NCBI GenBank assembly: GCA_022428185.1 | Contig: JAKMCZ010000161.1 | Span: forward strand, 1-10,128 | Reading direction: 5' to 3' | Source of the DNA: Alphaproteobacteria bacterium | GTDB lineage: Bacteria > Pseudomonadota > Alphaproteobacteria > RS24 | DNA length: 10,128 bases | Part shown: positions 1 to 6,542 of the stretch, one piece after another | How the letters are laid out: each line of letters opens with the position of its first letter | How positions within the stretch are numbered: the stretch's first letter is position 1 | Translations under genes and position numbers: made by a program | The notes under the pieces: generated by a model | What the model was told of the DNA's origin: nothing | Databases searched by the model: none | What the model saw: only the letters and a program-made list of their open reading frames with translations

Positions 1-459
1 GACGAGAAAACCCTTTATCCGAATATGCCCGAAACGCTGCGCTCGGCAGAATTGCTGATTAAAGAGGGTTTTGAGGTGATGGTTTATTGCAGCGATGACC
101 CGATTATGGCGAAGCGGTTGGAAGAAATCGGCTGCTGCGCGATTATGCCTCTCGCCGCGCCTATCGGTTCGGGACTGGGGATTCAAAATCCGGTTAATAT
201 TCGGCTGATTATCGAACAGGCCAATGTGCCGGTTCTGGTTGATGCAGGTGTCGGCACGGCCTCTGACGCGGCGATTGCGATGGAACTGGGCTGCGACGGG
301 GTGTTGATGAACACGGCGATTGCCGAAGCCAAAAACCCGATATTGATGGCTGAAGCGATGAAACATGCGGTGATTGCCGGACGCCAAGCCTATTTGGCGG
401 GGCGCATGGCGAAGCGGCTTTATGCCGACCCAAGTTCGCCGGTTGGCGGGCTCATTTAG
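1..459 (+). CDS. thiG: Thiazole synthase ThiG, 3' part (5' end outside window)
   Basis: The frame is open from base 1 and gives the last 152 residues of a protein of usually about 255-260. ThiG is a cytosolic TIM-barrel enzyme of thiamine biosynthesis. It joins 1-deoxy-D-xylulose 5-phosphate, dehydroglycine or iminoglycine, and ThiS-thiocarboxylate sulfur into the thiazole phosphate. Seen here: the YPN-PETL-AAE-like stretch after the barrel core, YCSDDP, the phosphate-loop segment PIGSGLGI, and VDAGVGTASDA with the conserved Asp at visible residue 81 (bases 241-243). These run in the order and spacing typical of ThiG. The Schiff-base lysine (in an IKLEV-type motif) lies just upstream of the window and cannot be checked. 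The gene ends with TAG at 457-459 and overlaps the convergent oxidoreductase gene by 8 bp. No terminator is seen between them. Whether it sits in a thiOSGE-type operon cannot be seen. Confidence 0.95.
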   Translation, partial: DEKTLYPNMPETLRSAELLIKEGFEVMVYCSDDPIMAKRLEEIGCCAIMPLAAPIGSGLGIQNPVNIRLIIEQANVPVLVDAGVGTASDAAIAMELGCDGVLMNTAIAEAKNPILMAEAMKHAVIAGRQAYLAGRMAKRLYADPSSPVGGLI

Positions 460-1192
460 TCTTTAAATCAATCCGCGCCACTTTAATCGCTTCTGCCAAT
501 TCGGTTTTATCGAGCGCGCCGGGAAATAATTTGCCGTTAATAACAAAAGCCGGTGTGCCCGATACGCCGATGGCTTCGGCCAATTGGCGGGTCGAAGCAA
601 GATGCATGACATATTTTTCATTCAGTGCGTCTGATTGCACTTTCTTTACCGGCAATCTCAAATCGCCCAATGTTTTTTCGACCACGGCTTGCGACAAGCG
701 CCCCTGACTGGTCATCAGTTTGCTGTGATAGGTCAGATATTTCATTTTATCGTTGAGCGCCAAAGCAGCGCTGGCCGCGATATATGAGGCTTCGCCCAAA
801 ATAGGATATTCCTTAAACACGATGCGCACATCTTTGTTTTCGTCTAAGACCTGCATAAGCGGGTTGAAGCTGCGCTTACAATATCCGCAATTATAGTCGA
901 AAAACTCGACAATCGTGATGGGCGCATTTTTAGGCCCCATCGAGTAATCACTCGGATTGCGATAGAGGTTATCGGCATTGGCGAGCAAGGCTTGGGCGCG
1001 CTGTTGTTCAGCGCGTTGCGCCAGATAAAACTGCATATTGTCGAGCGCGCGCTCCAGTTTTTCGGGATTGCGCATGAAGAAATCTTCGATCTGTTTGTCA
1101 ATCTGCTGTCGCTCTTCATCGTTCAGCGCGACTGCCGGGGCAAGGGCAGAACTGCAAGCCAGAATGATGGCACTCATTAAAAGGTAACGCAT
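452..1192 (-). CDS. Periplasmic DsbA/ScsC-like thiol-disulfide oxidoreductase
   Basis: A 246-residue thioredoxin-fold protein of the DsbA superfamily, predicted to be exported. It has a basic-hydrophobic signal peptide (residues 1 to about 22, APAVA before the likely cleavage site). A charged helical stretch follows (about 24-78) that resembles the N-terminal region of ScsC-type proteins. The catalytic domain has the redox motif C102-G-Y-C105 after VEFFDYN, and the cis-proline loop V-S-G-T-P214. This N-terminal region is a trimerisation stalk in characterised ScsC proteins, which makes them isomerase-like rather than simple oxidases; which role applies here is inference. ATG is preceded by AGGAG (1199-1203) with a 6-nt spacer, and an in-frame stop lies just upstream, so the start is firm. 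It follows the M48 protease gene by 16 nt, suggesting one operon. Cys13 sits in a lipobox-like I-L-A-C, but unusually early, so soluble export is preferred. Confidence 0.92.
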   Translation of the reverse strand: MRYLLMSAIILACSSALAPAVALNDEERQQIDKQIEDFFMRNPEKLERALDNMQFYLAQRAEQQRAQALLANADNLYRNPSDYSMGPKNAPITIVEFFDYNCGYCKRSFNPLMQVLDENKDVRIVFKEYPILGEASYIAASAALALNDKMKYLTYHSKLMTSQGRLSQAVVEKTLGDLRLPVKKVQSDALNEKYVMHLASTRQLAEAIGVSGTPAFVINGKLFPGALDKTELAEAIKVARIDLKTK

Positions 1193-1198
1193 TTTTTT

Positions 1199-1203
1199 CT
1201 CCT
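1199..1203 (-). promoter_or_regulatory. Shine-Dalgarno of the DsbA/ScsC-like gene
   Basis: AGGAG on the minus strand, 6 A residues before ATG. It lies inside the 16-nt gap after the M48 protease stop, so the downstream gene has its own strong ribosome site within an apparent operon. Confidence 0.75.
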
Positions 1204-1208
1204 AAAGC

Positions 1209-2549
1209 TCAGCGCTTAATCGAACTGAGAATATCAACCGCGCGGATATATTCAACCGAGCCTTTCGGCAAACCTTTAATTGCCCGTGTGGCGTGCCGTC
1301 GCGCCTCTTTATTGCCGGCAGCGGCATAATATTCCGCCAATGCCCATTGGGCGAGGGCGGTTTCGTCTAGCTGGCCGTAGCCTTTTGACATTTGCAAATA
1401 GGCCGAGCCGTTAAACGGGTCAAGGCGCAAGGCATTCCGCAAATGAGCGATGGCCTGACGGTTGGTTTCCATATCGCTGGCCCGGCCTGCTGCACCTTTT
1501 TCCAGCAAGCAGGAGGCCAACCCAATCAGCAATAGCGGTTCGTTGGGACGCAGTGCAACAGCTTTTTCATACGGCTTGATGCCACCGGCCGCCAGACCCG
1601 TCTCATAATAGATTTGTCCTTCAAGCTCATGCAGCCATGCATTATCAGGCATGTCGGCAATCAGTTGACGTAATTCTGACAGCGCCTTGTCGCGAAGCCC
1701 TTGCCGAAAATAGGCAATGGCGCGGGCATATTTGGCCGGTTGCGATTTGTCATTGCGGTAACGGCGTAATGTGGTGGTCGGCGAATCCAGAAAGCCATAA
1801 ATCTTGGCCTGAGCCATGCGGTGCCGACGAATACGTTCTTGCGGGTCGGGCGTATCATTATAGGGCGAGTTTTTGGCACCATTGCGAAACGTGTTAACGC
1901 GGTCGCGCGACATTGGATGCGAGCGCGCATAGGGGTCTTGATAGACTTCGCTCAAAATCTCTTGATTGGCTAATTGATCCATCATGCCGATAATGCCTTC
2001 AGCCGATTGACCCGTGGCCTCAAGCAATTGCAGCGCGGTGTTGTCGGCGGCGGCTTCTTGACCTCGGCTATAGGTCAAGAAACTACCCATCGCCAATTGT
2101 TGCCCGCCGGTGATGAGCGCCAAACCCAAATCGCCGGCACCGGCCAATATCGACCCCATGCCCAAAATCGTGGCGATGAGGGCGGGGCGTTGCGCCGTCG
2201 CTGCGGCTTCAGACCCGCGCGCCAAATGGCCGCCTGTAATATGGCCGATTTCATGCGCCAACACGCCGATAACCATATTCGGTTCATCGGCTTCCAAAAT
2301 CAGTCCGGTATGAACGTATATATTTTGACCATTGGTCACAAATGCGTTCAAATTTCGGTCGTTGATAAGGTTGATGCCGACCCGCTGCGGATCCAGTCCG
2401 GCAGCGCGAAATAGCGGTCGGCTATAATCGTCCAGCAATAATTCGATTTCCGCATCGCGGACCAGCGATTGCGCCTGCGCCGTATGGGGCGCAATGGCGA
2501 GACATAGCAAAGAAAAAACGATGCAAAAGCTTGAGATGGAGCGGGTCAT
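1209..2549 (-). CDS. BepA-like M48 family metalloprotease with TPR-type C-terminal repeats
   Basis: A 446-residue protein with a signal peptide (residues 1 to about 26, ending TAQAQ), so periplasmic. The protease domain carries the zinc motif H99-E-I-G-H103, and the probable third ligand is Glu165 in GQEAAAD. An S-H211-P-x-x-x-x-R motif matches the position of the BepA histidine switch that occupies the zinc in the resting enzyme. From about residue 270 to 430 there are helical TPR-like repeats (for example A-I-A-Y-F-R-Q-G, and A-L-R-L-D-P-F-N). E. coli BepA (487 aa) degrades or rescues stalled outer-membrane proteins such as LptD at the BAM complex; a similar job is inferred. I chose ATG at 2547-2549 because it begins the signal peptide. 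The same frame stays open far upstream (to 3194), but that part overlaps rne and is an artefact. No clear Shine-Dalgarno precedes the ATG. The gene lies 37 nt after the rne stop. Confidence 0.93.
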   Translation of the reverse strand: MTRSISSFCIVFSLLCLAIAPHTAQAQSLVRDAEIELLLDDYSRPLFRAAGLDPQRVGINLINDRNLNAFVTNGQNIYVHTGLILEADEPNMVIGVLAHEIGHITGGHLARGSEAAATAQRPALIATILGMGSILAGAGDLGLALITGGQQLAMGSFLTYSRGQEAAADNTALQLLEATGQSAEGIIGMMDQLANQEILSEVYQDPYARSHPMSRDRVNTFRNGAKNSPYNDTPDPQERIRRHRMAQAKIYGFLDSPTTTLRRYRNDKSQPAKYARAIAYFRQGLRDKALSELRQLIADMPDNAWLHELEGQIYYETGLAAGGIKPYEKAVALRPNEPLLLIGLASCLLEKGAAGRASDMETNRQAIAHLRNALRLDPFNGSAYLQMSKGYGQLDETALAQWALAEYYAAAGNKEARRHATRAIKGLPKGSVEYIRAVDILSSIKR

Positions 2550-2586
2550 GATTTCAAACTGGCCTGCAAATGCGGCTTTTGTTTGA

Positions 2587-4827
2587 CTATTTGCGCCACC
2601 AGCCGGAGCGTCGTGGCTTGCTGTCATCTTCCGCTTCACTGGCCGTGTCAGTTGCCTCATCAGTTTCGGGCGCCTCATCTGAGGGCTGGCTGAATTCAGC
2701 ATTGGCAGCTTCAGCCATTTCCTCGGCGGGTGCTTCGGCATCATCATTAGCGTCACCACTATCGGCAGCGACCTCAATGATAATTTTCTCAGCTTCGGCT
2801 TGCTCACCATCGGCAGCAGGGTCGGCATTGGTCTCAGCCGTTTCTTCGCCATCGGTCGCTTCGGTCTGGGCGCGGCGACGATTGCGCCCACCACGACGAC
2901 CGCGACGGCGGCGGCGTTTCGGCTTTTCTTCGCCATCATCGTCTTGCCCGTCGGCGGCATTATCCGGCGCGTCATCATCACTACTATCCGCGACTTCAAT
3001 CGCCGCATCTTCGACGGTTTCGGCTGCGCCACTTTCGTCGCCTTGATCGCGGCGTCGATTGCGCCCGCCTCGGCGACGGCGGCGTTTCTTGCCACCGGCA
3101 TCGTCTTCGGTCGCCGCTGACGGGTCGCCTTCCATGCGCGACACGCCGCTGCTTTCAGTGCTGTCGGGCATGGTGACAGACATTTCCATTGCATTTAATT
3201 CGCTGTCGATTTCGACCGCAATACTGACACCGGTTCGGTTCTCAATTTCATGCAATTGCGCGCGCTTATTATTGAGCAGATAAATCGCCACATCTTGCGG
3301 CAAATGCACCATTAATTCACCTTCGCTGAACTTGCCGCAATTCTCGTCAATCTGACGAAGCACATGCAGGGCGCGGCTTTCAACCGAGCGCACCATGCCT
3401 GACCCGTTACAATGGGCGCAGGTTTCGCTGGAACCTTCAAGCACACCGGCGCGCATGCGTTGACGCGACATTTCCATCAGGCCAAAGCTACTAATGCGTC
3501 CGACCTGTAGTCGCGCACGGTCGGCTTTCAGCGCTTCTTTCATTTTGCGTTCAACCGCTCGATTATTGCGGTTTTCGTCCATATCGATGAAGTCAATGAC
3601 CAGCAGACCGGCTAAATCGCGCAACCGCGCTTGGCGCGCCACTTCTTCAGCGGCCTCAAGATTGGTCGCCAGAGCGGTTTTTTCAACCGATTGTTCGCGG
3701 GTTGATTTGCCCGAGTTCACGTCAATCGATACCAATGCTTCGGTCGGGTTGATAACCAGATAACCGCCGGAGGGCAGCACGACGGTTGGGTTAAACATCG
3801 CCGCCAGCTTATCTTCCACGCCATGTTCTTTAAACAGCGGCGCGTCGCCGCTGTGCTGCTTCACCTTGCGGGCATGGCTGGGCATAAGCAGCTTCATGTA
3901 ATTCTTGGCTTCTTTATAACTCTCCGCGCCATCGATTACGACTTGGTCGAATTCTTTCGAATAAAGGTCACGAATACAGCGGCGGATCAAATCGCCTTCT
4001 TCATAGACCACGGACGGTGCCATCGAACTGACGGTTTTCTCGCGCACCTCTTCCCAAAGCCGCGATAGATAGGTGAAGTCGCGTTTGATTTCAGCCGTGG
4101 TGCGCTGTGCGCCGGCGGTGCGGACAATGAGCCCCATACCGTCGGCAACGTCGAGCTTGCTGACAATGCTTTTCAGCTTTTTGCGGTCCGCGCCATTATT
4201 GATTTTGCGGGAAATGCCGCCGCCACGCGCCGTATTGGGCATAAGCACACAATAGCGACCGGCCAGTGATAGATAGGTTGTCAAAGCCGCGCCCTTATTG
4301 CCGCGCTCTTCTTTCAACACTTGCACAAGAATGACTTGTCGGCGTTTGATAACTTCCTGGATTTTATATTTGCGGTGCAGCGCGCGCGTGTTTATAGCCG
4401 GAGCGGCTTCCTCATGTGCGTCGCCGCCAATATCGGCGACATCGCCCGAGCCGGTCTCTTCTTCATCGCTGCTTTCTTCGCCATTGGTTTCGGGACTGTC
4501 ATCAACCCCGTCATCATCACTTTGTGCTTGCGAGCGGTCTTCAGCCGCATGTTCTTTCAGCAGGGCTTCGCGGTCTCCGACCGGAATTTGATAATAATCG
4601 GGGTGAATTTCATTAAACGCCAGAAATCCGTGGCGATTGCCGCCATAATCTACAAACGCCGCTTGCAGCGACGGCTCGACACGGGTGATTTTAGCGAGAT
4701 AGATGTTACCGCGCAGTGGTGCGCGCGATTGTGACTCGAAATCAAATTCCTGAATTTGGTTGTTGTCGGTTACAACGACCCGGGTTTCTTCCGGGTGGAT
4801 GGCATCGATGAGCATGTTTTTGGTCAT
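2587..4827 (-). CDS. rne: Ribonuclease E, degradosome scaffold
   Basis: A 746-residue endoribonuclease that initiates mRNA decay and processes rRNA and tRNA. The N-terminal half shows an S1 domain (about 35-190, with R-G-N-I-Y-L-A-K and F-V-D-Y-G-G-N-R) interrupted by an acidic insert at about 96-142. The DNase I-like catalytic core follows, with Mg-binding Asp369 (S-I-D-V-N-S-G) and Asp412 (V-I-D-F-I-D-M). The Zn-link is C470-A-H-C473. The spacings Asp-Asp (43) and Asp-Cys (58) equal those of E. coli (303, 346, 404). The C-terminal region (about 555-746) is acidic and disordered, with two Arg-rich RNA-binding blocks (about 579-593 and 636-652), and ends in S-G-W-W-R-K, the alphaproteobacterial PNPase-binding type of motif. 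This scaffold is much shorter than in E. coli (about 190 versus 530 aa). Start: ATG at 4825-4827 has GGGAG 6 nt upstream and matches the usual M-x-x-x-M-L-I-D-A start. An in-frame ATG at 4902 is less likely. Confidence 0.97.
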   Translation of the reverse strand: MTKNMLIDAIHPEETRVVVTDNNQIQEFDFESQSRAPLRGNIYLAKITRVEPSLQAAFVDYGGNRHGFLAFNEIHPDYYQIPVGDREALLKEHAAEDRSQAQSDDDGVDDSPETNGEESSDEEETGSGDVADIGGDAHEEAAPAINTRALHRKYKIQEVIKRRQVILVQVLKEERGNKGAALTTYLSLAGRYCVLMPNTARGGGISRKINNGADRKKLKSIVSKLDVADGMGLIVRTAGAQRTTAEIKRDFTYLSRLWEEVREKTVSSMAPSVVYEEGDLIRRCIRDLYSKEFDQVVIDGAESYKEAKNYMKLLMPSHARKVKQHSGDAPLFKEHGVEDKLAAMFNPTVVLPSGGYLVINPTEALVSIDVNSGKSTREQSVEKTALATNLEAAEEVARQARLRDLAGLLVIDFIDMDENRNNRAVERKMKEALKADRARLQVGRISSFGLMEMSRQRMRAGVLEGSSETCAHCNGSGMVRSVESRALHVLRQIDENCGKFSEGELMVHLPQDVAIYLLNNKRAQLHEIENRTGVSIAVEIDSELNAMEMSVTMPDSTESSGVSRMEGDPSAATEDDAGGKKRRRRRGGRNRRRDQGDESGAAETVEDAAIEVADSSDDDAPDNAADGQDDDGEEKPKRRRRRGRRGGRNRRRAQTEATDGEETAETNADPAADGEQAEAEKIIIEVAADSGDANDDAEAPAEEMAEAANAEFSQPSDEAPETDEATDTASEAEDDSKPRRSGWWRK
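2872..3090 (-). repeat. Duplicated Arg-rich RNA-binding blocks within rne
   Basis: Two stretches of the RNase E tail encode nearly the same basic motif, K(R)5 then G-G-R-N-R-R-R. One is at about 3049-3090 and the other at about 2872-2916, and acidic, Ala/Glu/Asp-rich sequence separates them. The likeness holds at DNA level as well (runs of CGT/CGC-type Arg codons). Basic blocks of this kind bind RNA in other RNase E tails. The repeat also explains why false open frames abound here on both strands. Confidence 0.7.
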
Positions 4828-4833
4828 AGTAAA

Positions 4834-4838
4834 CTCCC
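4834..4838 (-). promoter_or_regulatory. Shine-Dalgarno of rne
   Basis: GGGAG on the minus strand, 6 nt before ATG 4825-4827. It decides the start in favour of the 746-residue protein over the in-frame ATG 75 bases further upstream, for which no comparable site is seen. Confidence 0.65.
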
Positions 4839-4985
4839 GCCGGGCGATAAGCACATGGCTCATTCGGCGTCCGGCGTATGTCTGAGGGTGAAAAGGACAC
4901 ACTGCCGAACGATAAATCGGTCGGGTAACTGTCAGCTATGATTTGATGTGCGACGGTCACGTAATGTCCTCTAAAATGGTTCAAT

Positions 4986-5003
4986 GCCGACCATTTGGTC
5001 GGC
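4986..5003 (-). promoter_or_regulatory. Perfect hairpin in the rne leader
   Basis: GCCGACC, ATTT, GGTCGGC (plus-strand reading) forms a perfect 7-bp stem with a 4-nt loop, about 160 nt upstream of the rne start. There is no T-run on either strand, only TTTG on the plus side, so it does not look like an intrinsic terminator. Stable hairpins in the rne 5' leader mediate RNase E autoregulation in E. coli. A similar role here is inference. Confidence 0.5.
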
Positions 5004-5029
5004 TTTGCTTGTTGATATGGTCTGCGACC

Positions 5030-5064
5030 GAGGCGACCGGCTCCTTATCGGCCTTCGGCACCTC
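5030..5064 (-). promoter_or_regulatory. Possible second fold in the rne leader
   Basis: On the minus strand GAGGTG (5064-5059) can pair with CGCCTC (5035-5030), with one G-U pair. An inner GGC/GCC pairing is possible in the 23-nt loop. Next to it, GCGACCG occurs twice with a 9-bp period (5024-5030 and 5033-5039). The fold was judged by eye only. Confidence 0.3.
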
Positions 5065-5088
5065 CGCGCTTGAAATATCGAAAGTGAA

Positions 5089-5115
5089 TTTATAGGGCGC
5101 TGAAGGTTTATGCAA
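5089..5115 (-). promoter_or_regulatory. Weak candidate promoter for the rne operon
   Basis: Read on the minus strand: TTGCAT (5115-5110), a 15-nt spacer, then TATAAA (5094-5089). The spacer is short, and a TTGACC at 5121-5116 would be too far away (21 nt). If used, transcription would begin near 5082 and give a leader of about 255 nt containing both hairpins. Confidence 0.25.
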
Positions 5116-5243
5116 GGTCAATCGCAATTCGCTTAACTAATTGAAATTACGTTAATTTTGAGTGAAATTCGCAATTTGCAGGCGAAATTGCTATGGTTTG
5201 CCAAATAAAGTGAGTCGTTTACCGCAAGGAGAAATTGGCGGCC

Positions 5244-6449
5244 ATGATCCGATACTCGGCACTTATTAAAGGTTATTTGCTGCTGGCTGCGCTGCTTGTC
5301 GGCAGTGTTGCGCCCGCTTTCGCGGCTGAGGTGAAGGATATTCGCCTCGGCGTGACCGGCGAGCGCACCCGATTGGTGCTCGACCTAAAATCGGCTGTCG
5401 ATTTTGATGTTTTCTTGCTCGACCGCCCGCGCCGCGTGGTAATCGATTTGCCATCGCTCGACTGGCCGACCCAACAGCCGAAAACCGATGGGCTGGTCAA
5501 GAAACTGCGCTTCGGCCAATTCACCGCCGATAAAAGCCGTTTGGTGATTGATGCGCAGGGGCCGGTGAAAGTCGCCAAAAGCTTTTTGCTGCCGCCATCT
5601 TCAGGCCTACCACATCGATTGGTTGTCGATTTGGTGAAAACCTCCAGTCGGCAATTTGCCGAACAAGTCGCAAAAGACCGCGCCGCCAAACGCTCAGCCA
5701 ATAATGCTGCTCCGGCACCCAAACCGTTTACCCCCAAGCCCAAGAAAAGCGCCAATAGCAAGCCGGTGATTGTGCTTGATGCGGGGCATGGCGGGGTTGA
5801 CCCCGGTGCATTGGGACGCAAAGCGCGCGAAAAAATCGTGACGCTCAAATTCACCCGCGAATTGGCTAAACAATTGCGCGCCACGGGAAAATATAAAGTC
5901 TATCTGACCCGCAATCGCGATATTTATATCCCGTTGCGCCAGCGCGTGAATATTGCCCGAAAACATGATGCCGATTTGTTTATCTCCATTCACGCCGATG
6001 CGATTAAGCGCAAAAGCGTGCGCGGCATGTCGATTTATACGTTATCGGAAACCGCATCTGACAAAGAAGCTGCCGCACTTGCGAAGCAAGAAAACCAGTC
6101 GGACATTATTGCCGGTGTTGATTTTGCCGACCAGCCGCCTGAGGTGGCTAATATTCTGATTGATTTGGCGCAGCGTGAAACCAAAAACCTGTCGGTTAAG
6201 TTCGCCAATCTGGTGGTCGATAATGCGCGCGGCAAAACCCGCTTGCTCGACCGGACCCATCGATTTGCCGGTTTCCGCGTATTGAAAGCGCCCGATGTGC
6301 CGTCCGTGCTGATTGAATTGGGTTTCATGACCAATCGAAGCGATGAAAAACAACTATTATCCAACGCTTGGCGACGTAAAGTTGCCGGTGCCTTGGTCAA
6401 ATCGGTCGACGGGTTTTTCCGCTCCAGCCGGGTCGCCGCACTGCGCTGA
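5244..6449 (+). CDS. Periplasmic N-acetylmuramoyl-L-alanine amidase (AmiC-type, AMIN plus Amidase_3)
   Basis: A 401-residue zinc amidase that cuts the bond between MurNAc and the stem peptide, typically to split septal peptidoglycan during cell separation. A signal peptide (1 to about 28, APAFAA) is followed by an AMIN domain (about 29-130, V-K-D-I-R-L-G then L-V-L-D-L) that targets peptidoglycan or the division site. A Pro/Lys-rich linker (about 150-173) leads to the catalytic domain: D-A-G-H182-G-G, Glu196, S-I-H250-A-D-A and catalytic Glu358 in L-I-E-L-G-F. The segment about 284-330 matches the insertion that forms the autoinhibitory helix in AmiB/AmiC, so activation by a LytM-type partner (EnvC/NlpD/DipM-like) is inferred. 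Start choice: AAGGAG lies 12 nt before ATG 5244 and only 3 nt before an in-frame TTG at 5235. ATG is preferred, but the TTG would add only three residues. mrcA follows after 93 nt. Confidence 0.93.
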   Translation: MIRYSALIKGYLLLAALLVGSVAPAFAAEVKDIRLGVTGERTRLVLDLKSAVDFDVFLLDRPRRVVIDLPSLDWPTQQPKTDGLVKKLRFGQFTADKSRLVIDAQGPVKVAKSFLLPPSSGLPHRLVVDLVKTSSRQFAEQVAKDRAAKRSANNAAPAPKPFTPKPKKSANSKPVIVLDAGHGGVDPGALGRKAREKIVTLKFTRELAKQLRATGKYKVYLTRNRDIYIPLRQRVNIARKHDADLFISIHADAIKRKSVRGMSIYTLSETASDKEAAALAKQENQSDIIAGVDFADQPPEVANILIDLAQRETKNLSVKFANLVVDNARGKTRLLDRTHRFAGFRVLKAPDVPSVLIELGFMTNRSDEKQLLSNAWRRKVAGALVKSVDGFFRSSRVAALR

Positions 6450-6511
6450 AATGGCCCGATAATCGGAACTGGATTTTTTCCTCTGACCTGCCATAGTGCG
6501 GCCTCATTTGT

Positions 6512-6529
6512 CGGACATTTAACTGTCTG
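6512..6529 (+). promoter_or_regulatory. Weak hairpin upstream of the mrcA ribosome site
   Basis: CGGACA, TTTAAC, TGTCTG gives a 6-bp stem with one G-U pair and a 6-nt loop, in the 93-nt gap between the amidase gene and mrcA. It ends directly before the AAAGGG ribosome site (6530-6535). No T-run follows, so it is not a terminator. It could modulate mrcA translation or be chance. Confidence 0.25.
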
Positions 6530-6542
6530 AAAGGGTTGTTTT

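Larger units (their letters stand above)
4828..5243. other. Divergent intergenic region rne / amidase gene
   Basis: A 416-bp non-coding stretch must hold the promoters of both the minus-strand rne operon and the plus-strand amidase-mrcA block. The rne-proximal part (4828-5064) has hairpins and reads like an RNA leader. The amidase-proximal part (about 5100-5220) is AT-rich with short repeats: TCGCAATT occurs at 5122-5129 and 5169-5176, and an inverted repeat GCAATTT / AAATTGC spans 5171-5191. A weak plus-strand promoter candidate is TTCGCA (5168-5173), 18 nt, TATGGT (5192-5197). One GANTC site (GAGTC, 5212-5216), the CcrM methylation target in Alphaproteobacteria, lies just upstream of the amidase ribosome site. 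No conserved gene is seen; small open frames here overlap the rne start and match nothing I recognise. Confidence 0.7.

Noticed and set aside
2570..3120. Ser/Ala- and Thr/Ile-rich plus-strand open frames over the rne tail.
   Set aside because: Antisense shadows of the repetitive Glu/Asp/Arg codons of RNase E.
2550..3194. The M48 protease frame stays open about 215 codons upstream of the signal peptide.
   Set aside because: The extension lies wholly over the RNase E tail, is basic low-complexity sequence with no domain, and would bury the signal peptide inside the protein.
4828..4902. An in-frame ATG giving RNase E 25 more residues.
   Set aside because: The internal ATG at 4827 has GGGAG at the right distance and matches the usual RNase E N-terminus; the extra residues look unrelated to the family.
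4742..4984. An 80-codon minus-strand frame spanning the rne leader and start, a possible leader peptide.
   Set aside because: It runs past the rne start in another frame and shows no export signal or attenuator pattern; an AGAGGAC before an internal GTG is too weak on its own.
4986..5006. The 7-bp hairpin as an intrinsic terminator.
   Set aside because: No U-tract follows on either strand, and no transcript would need to end there in a divergent region.
5133..5155. Two TTAA half-sites upstream of the amidase gene as a CtrA box.
   Set aside because: Their spacing is 15 nt, not the 7 nt expected for CtrA.
5235..5243. A TTG start for the amidase three codons upstream.
   Set aside because: It is only 3 nt from the Shine-Dalgarno, too close for normal initiation. 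The case is not closed, since the ATG spacing (12 nt) is rather long.
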